A stretch of 64,000 nt of DNA, from positions 41,947,467-42,011,466 of the forward strand of contig OX359281.1 of the NCBI GenBank assembly GCA_947179155.2, written 5' to 3'. The translations under genes were made by a program, and so were the position numbers. Below the pieces are notes generated by a model, which saw only the letters and a list, made by a program, of their open reading frames with translations, searched no databases and was not told the DNA's origin. The stretch is from Hedera helix (taxonomy: Eukaryota; Streptophyta; Magnoliopsida; Apiales; Araliaceae). Positions within the stretch are counted from its first letter, which is position 1. The number at the start of each line of letters is the position of its first letter. Below are positions 62,001 through 64,000 of this stretch, one piece after another.

Positions 62001-63832
62001 TTAATTTCATAACAGGCTGTAATACCAATTTGTTGATCTTTGGATCGTGGCTCTAATACCAATTTGTTGGGGAGCCTAGGGAGGTTATAACGAAGGCCTA
62101 AATATAATTGTTAAACCCAATTTGACCCAAAAGTTTATGATAACAAGTCTTATGGCCAATCTTGTATATTAATCCTTTAGCTTCACACTAGACTACCGAT
62201 TTTACATGTAAGTCCTAACTCCCAACACTTTCCAACTACTCTCAATATGCTGAGGGCTTGCAAAACGCCGAGGGCTGGCAAATTACTCGAAACTCTATCA
62301 GGATATTTGGATCGTACCTCTTATACCAATTTGTGGGTAATATGGGGCATCCATGACGAAGGCCTTGATATAATTGTTAAACCCAACTTAACCCAAAAGC
62401 TTAAGTTGATAGGTCTAGGTACAATCTTGAATATTAAGCCTTTAACTTCACGCTCGACCACAGATTTGGGATTGAGCCACTTTGATCTAATACGAATTTG
62501 TTGGGAGCCTGGGGAGTCCATAATGAACGCAACTTCAAACTCGAACATCCGATGTGGGATTGAGCAAACTCACATTATACCTTAACACTTGCTTTATCTT
62601 GTTGCCCTTTAAAATTGAACCCTTTATAACGAGCTGCTAGGACTCTTTTTTCCTTTCCAAAATTATGTGTATGGTTGCACATAATTAAATGTTCATATTG
62701 TTATCAATTTCAAGAATTTCATGGTAAAAATTTGGAGTTGGTGTGACCTTTGGATGTATAGAAACAATGTAATATCCATTTAATTGATGGCTTGTATATT
62801 TTCTCGAATTGGACGTTTTGCCCTTTTTTGTTTACTGTTACCTATATCCTCGACTGGGCATCCAAATTTGTTCAAAATCATTTACTATGGTAAGCTTTTC
62901 CATTCCTACAAATTAAATTGGAAAAAAACATGGAAGATATTCACTCCTGGATGGCTGTCAAAGATTGTGCAACAACCTACAAGAGGATGGTAATTGAATT
63001 GGTGTTATCTCTTAAAAGTTGGATTTCTGGATCATTACTTGGAATTTGAGGGGTTTTTTTTTTTTTACTTTTGTTTTGTTTTGTTCTTTTCCCCTAGCTA
63101 ATTAATATTTGTGCTGATTAATTGCACCTGGTAAGTATTTCTGCCATCTGCTTCACTTGCATTTCTAATGTTATCTACCCTTCTAACAGGCTGTAATGCT
63201 TGGGGTATGGAAGGTTCAAATGATGTATCAAACTCCAGACATATTTCATACACAAGCAGACAGATGGTATTTCCTCCTACAAGTCCCTTTCCATCCTTTA
63301 CCGATTGTTCCTTAGCGGAATCGCAACGTAATCAAATTTTGCTGGAGGGAAAGCATGGCCATCAACGCTGTTCTTCCGAGAGTGTGCTCATAGAGGAGGA
63401 GAAACCCTCTTGGCTTGAGGAGCTCCTTAATGAGCCCGAGATACAGCATGTGCACAAAGGCCATAGGCGTTCGGCTAGTGACTCTGCTGCCTACTTAGAT
63501 GCAGCAGTTGAGACATTTAACATGAGGGAGGAATACAAGTTCCCAAACTTTGCTCTTCATTCTCCTTGGAGCTCTCAGAATTTTGTTCACCACAGAGATC
63601 CAAACGCAATCTCCTTTAGTGAACAATATAATAGGGCTAATGAAGCACCGTTAAATTATTGCAATGCATTTGTTAGGGATGGAATCACGCTTCAAGACTC
63701 GGGATCAGCAGCCATTGATAATCGTGAACAAGTCGAATCTGGTTCACAGAAGCCACAGAGTTCTGGTGAAAGAAGCGATTTCTCACAAGCTAAGACTTGT
63801 GCATCCAAGGCAGAAGCAAAACGTGCTAAACA
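56012..63832 (+). CDS. bZIP transcription factor (At4g06598/At1g58110 type), 5' part only
   Basis: DNA-binding regulator; the basic region and leucine zipper lie beyond the right edge. Exon 1 is 56012-56066 (ATGACCGTGG start, first ATG after an in-frame TGA) and exon 2 is 63190-63832. Phase 1 joins across the 7.1-kb intron without a stop, giving 232 codons so far. Visible in exon 2: FPPTSPFPSF, HQRCSSESVLIEEEKPSW-LEELLNEPE, and GHRRSASDSAAYLDAA. The last two carry the Ser-rich RRSxSD-type motif seen before the bZIP domain in this group and in VIP1 relatives. The exon ends KRAK-CA|GTAGGT, the usual entry to the basic region. If the donor is not used, the next codon is TAG. Translation might instead start at the Met at 63207 (residue 25 here), with exon 1 as leader. 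Confidence 0.85.
57484..58074 (+). repeat. 5' LTR of copia element
   Basis: 591 bp, TG...CA ends. Differs from the 3' LTR by scattered substitutions and small indels, which points to an insertion of some age. Confidence 0.9.
58110..61260 (+). pseudogene. copia gag-pol remnant
   Basis: Pieces in order: gag start (about 58130-58440: KFDDKISFSLWGVKM, then LWAKLETLY); GAG-pre-integrase (58490-58900: DVKHVPELRKNLISL, KRNGLYFL); integrase (58905-59560: HSDLWGPSKVPS, then TPQQNGVVARMN, where the catalytic Glu appears to be Ala; then RIFGCLGYAHV); reverse transcriptase (59730-60530: QLDVKTAFLHGELEE, LLKKSLYGLKQSPR, VDDMLIFAKD); RNase H (60660-61200: IGSLMHAMVCTHPE, STIALSTTEEKYMAL). The zinc knuckle and protease between 58440 and 58490 are absent. 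At least eight frame changes or stops make it a pseudogene. Confidence 0.9.
61435..62014 (+). repeat. 3' LTR of copia element
   Basis: 580 bp, partner of 57484-58074, starting TGTTGGTCAAGCATGC directly after ATATT beyond the polypurine tract. Confidence 0.9.
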
Positions 63833-64000
63833 GTAGGTATTCAGTTTTTATTTTCATATTCATTGTTTTTCTTTTCTTAAACAGAAGTTACCTACATTGT
63901 CTGTCTTATGCTTCTTTGGTACTTTTGCATCTTTGGAAAGTATAATCAGTTGATTGTATGGCTTTCTCATAGTATAGTGCACTACCAAATGTCTAATTTT
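63833..64000. other. Start of bZIP intron 2, window edge
   Basis: Begins GTAGGTATTC after exon 2; T-rich intron-like sequence to the end of the window. The exon with the basic region is not reached. Confidence 0.6.

Larger units (their letters stand above)
57484..62014 (+). mobile_element. Degenerate Ty1/copia retrotransposon with TSD
   Basis: LTRs at 57484-58074 and 61435-62014, both TGTTGG...CATAACA, are flanked by identical GGCTG (57479-57483 and 62015-62019). A primer-site-like stretch TGACATCTGTGCT follows the left LTR (58078-58090), a decayed match to the initiator tRNA-Met site. A polypurine tract GGAGGGGGA (61422-61430) precedes the right LTR. The internal order gag, integrase, reverse transcriptase, RNase H is the copia order. 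Frames are broken many times and the part from gag middle to protease is missing, so it is not autonomous. Same strand as the host gene. Confidence 0.93.
57235..62585. repeat. Older dispersed repeat interrupted by the copia element
   Basis: Left flank (57235-57483) and right flank (62015-62585) share a word set: TTAAGTTGATAGGTCT, AACATCCGATGTGGGATTGA, GATCGTGGCTCTAATACCAA, TTGTTAAACCCAA, GAGGGCCTGCAAATTA. On the right the unit recurs at least twice. The copia TSD GGCTG falls exactly in GATCGTGGCTCTAATACC, so this repeat was there first. Class not determined. Confidence 0.6.
56067..63189. other. bZIP intron 1
   Basis: 7.1-kb intron between donor GG|GTAATT and acceptor TTCTAACAG. About 4.5 kb of it is a copia element (57484-62014), itself inserted in an older dispersed repeat (57235-62585). 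The rest (56070-57230 and 62590-63185) shows nothing recognisable. Confidence 0.65.

Noticed and set aside
63168..63189. bZIP start at the ATG at 63168
   Set aside because: It lies upstream of the TTCTAACAG acceptor, within the intron's T-rich end, so it is not in the mature transcript.
1..64000. CRISPR arrays, bacterial operons, rRNA genes
   Set aside because: No regularly spaced repeats with unique spacers, no dense polycistronic coding and no rRNA signatures; the window is plant nuclear DNA.

Overview
The window looks like AT-rich nuclear DNA of a eudicot plant. The genes have many short coding exons with GT-AG introns, some of them several kilobases long. The best protein matches are to plant families, and the introns and spacers are full of plant-type transposons (copia- and gypsy-type LTR elements, solo LTRs, hAT, MULE and Stowaway-like MITEs, and a LINE fragment).

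There are three host genes, all on the + strand. (1) A complete 16-exon SAC-domain phosphoinositide phosphatase gene (1871-27770) encodes 901 aa and resembles the Arabidopsis SAC2-SAC5 group; its catalytic CX5R motif is intact. (2) A complete 10-exon RanBPM-like gene (36337-54389) encodes 462 aa with SPRY, LisH, CTLH and CRA regions, as in the plant CTLH/GID-like ubiquitin-ligase complex. (3) The 5' part of a bZIP transcription factor gene of the At4g06598/At1g58110 type starts at 56012, has a 7.1-kb first intron, and runs off the right edge before the basic region and zipper. At the left edge, on the - strand, are the last two exons of a class IV HD-ZIP gene (456-1429), broken by an in-frame TAG. 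This is a pseudogene fragment abutting the SAC promoter.

Most of the window is intron or spacer, and several mobile elements can be delimited exactly by target-site duplications (TSDs). These are a solo LTR (6186-6605, TSD GGGCT), a hAT element (12939-13856), a short gypsy-type element on the - strand (14003-16342, TSD CTACT), hAT MITEs (24134-24362 and 38294-38681), Stowaway MITEs, a MULE (42847-43921), a hAT element (48941-49617, TSD CTTCCTAA), and a degenerate Ty1/copia element (57484-62014, TSD GGCTG) in intron 1 of the bZIP gene. SAC intron 9 is a nest of insertions within insertions.

The most unusual observation is in the gypsy-type element. Between its 5' LTR and its internal region lies a nearly full-length copy of an initiator tRNA-Met, not just the usual primer-binding site of about 12 nt. 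It is oriented as expected for the reverse-transcription primer copied into DNA. The SAC-RanBPM spacer also holds a decayed fragment that resembles an endogenous pararetrovirus movement protein, with a 130-bp identical direct repeat covering its end. No new multi-gene system is apparent; the three host genes are unrelated housekeeping or regulatory genes.
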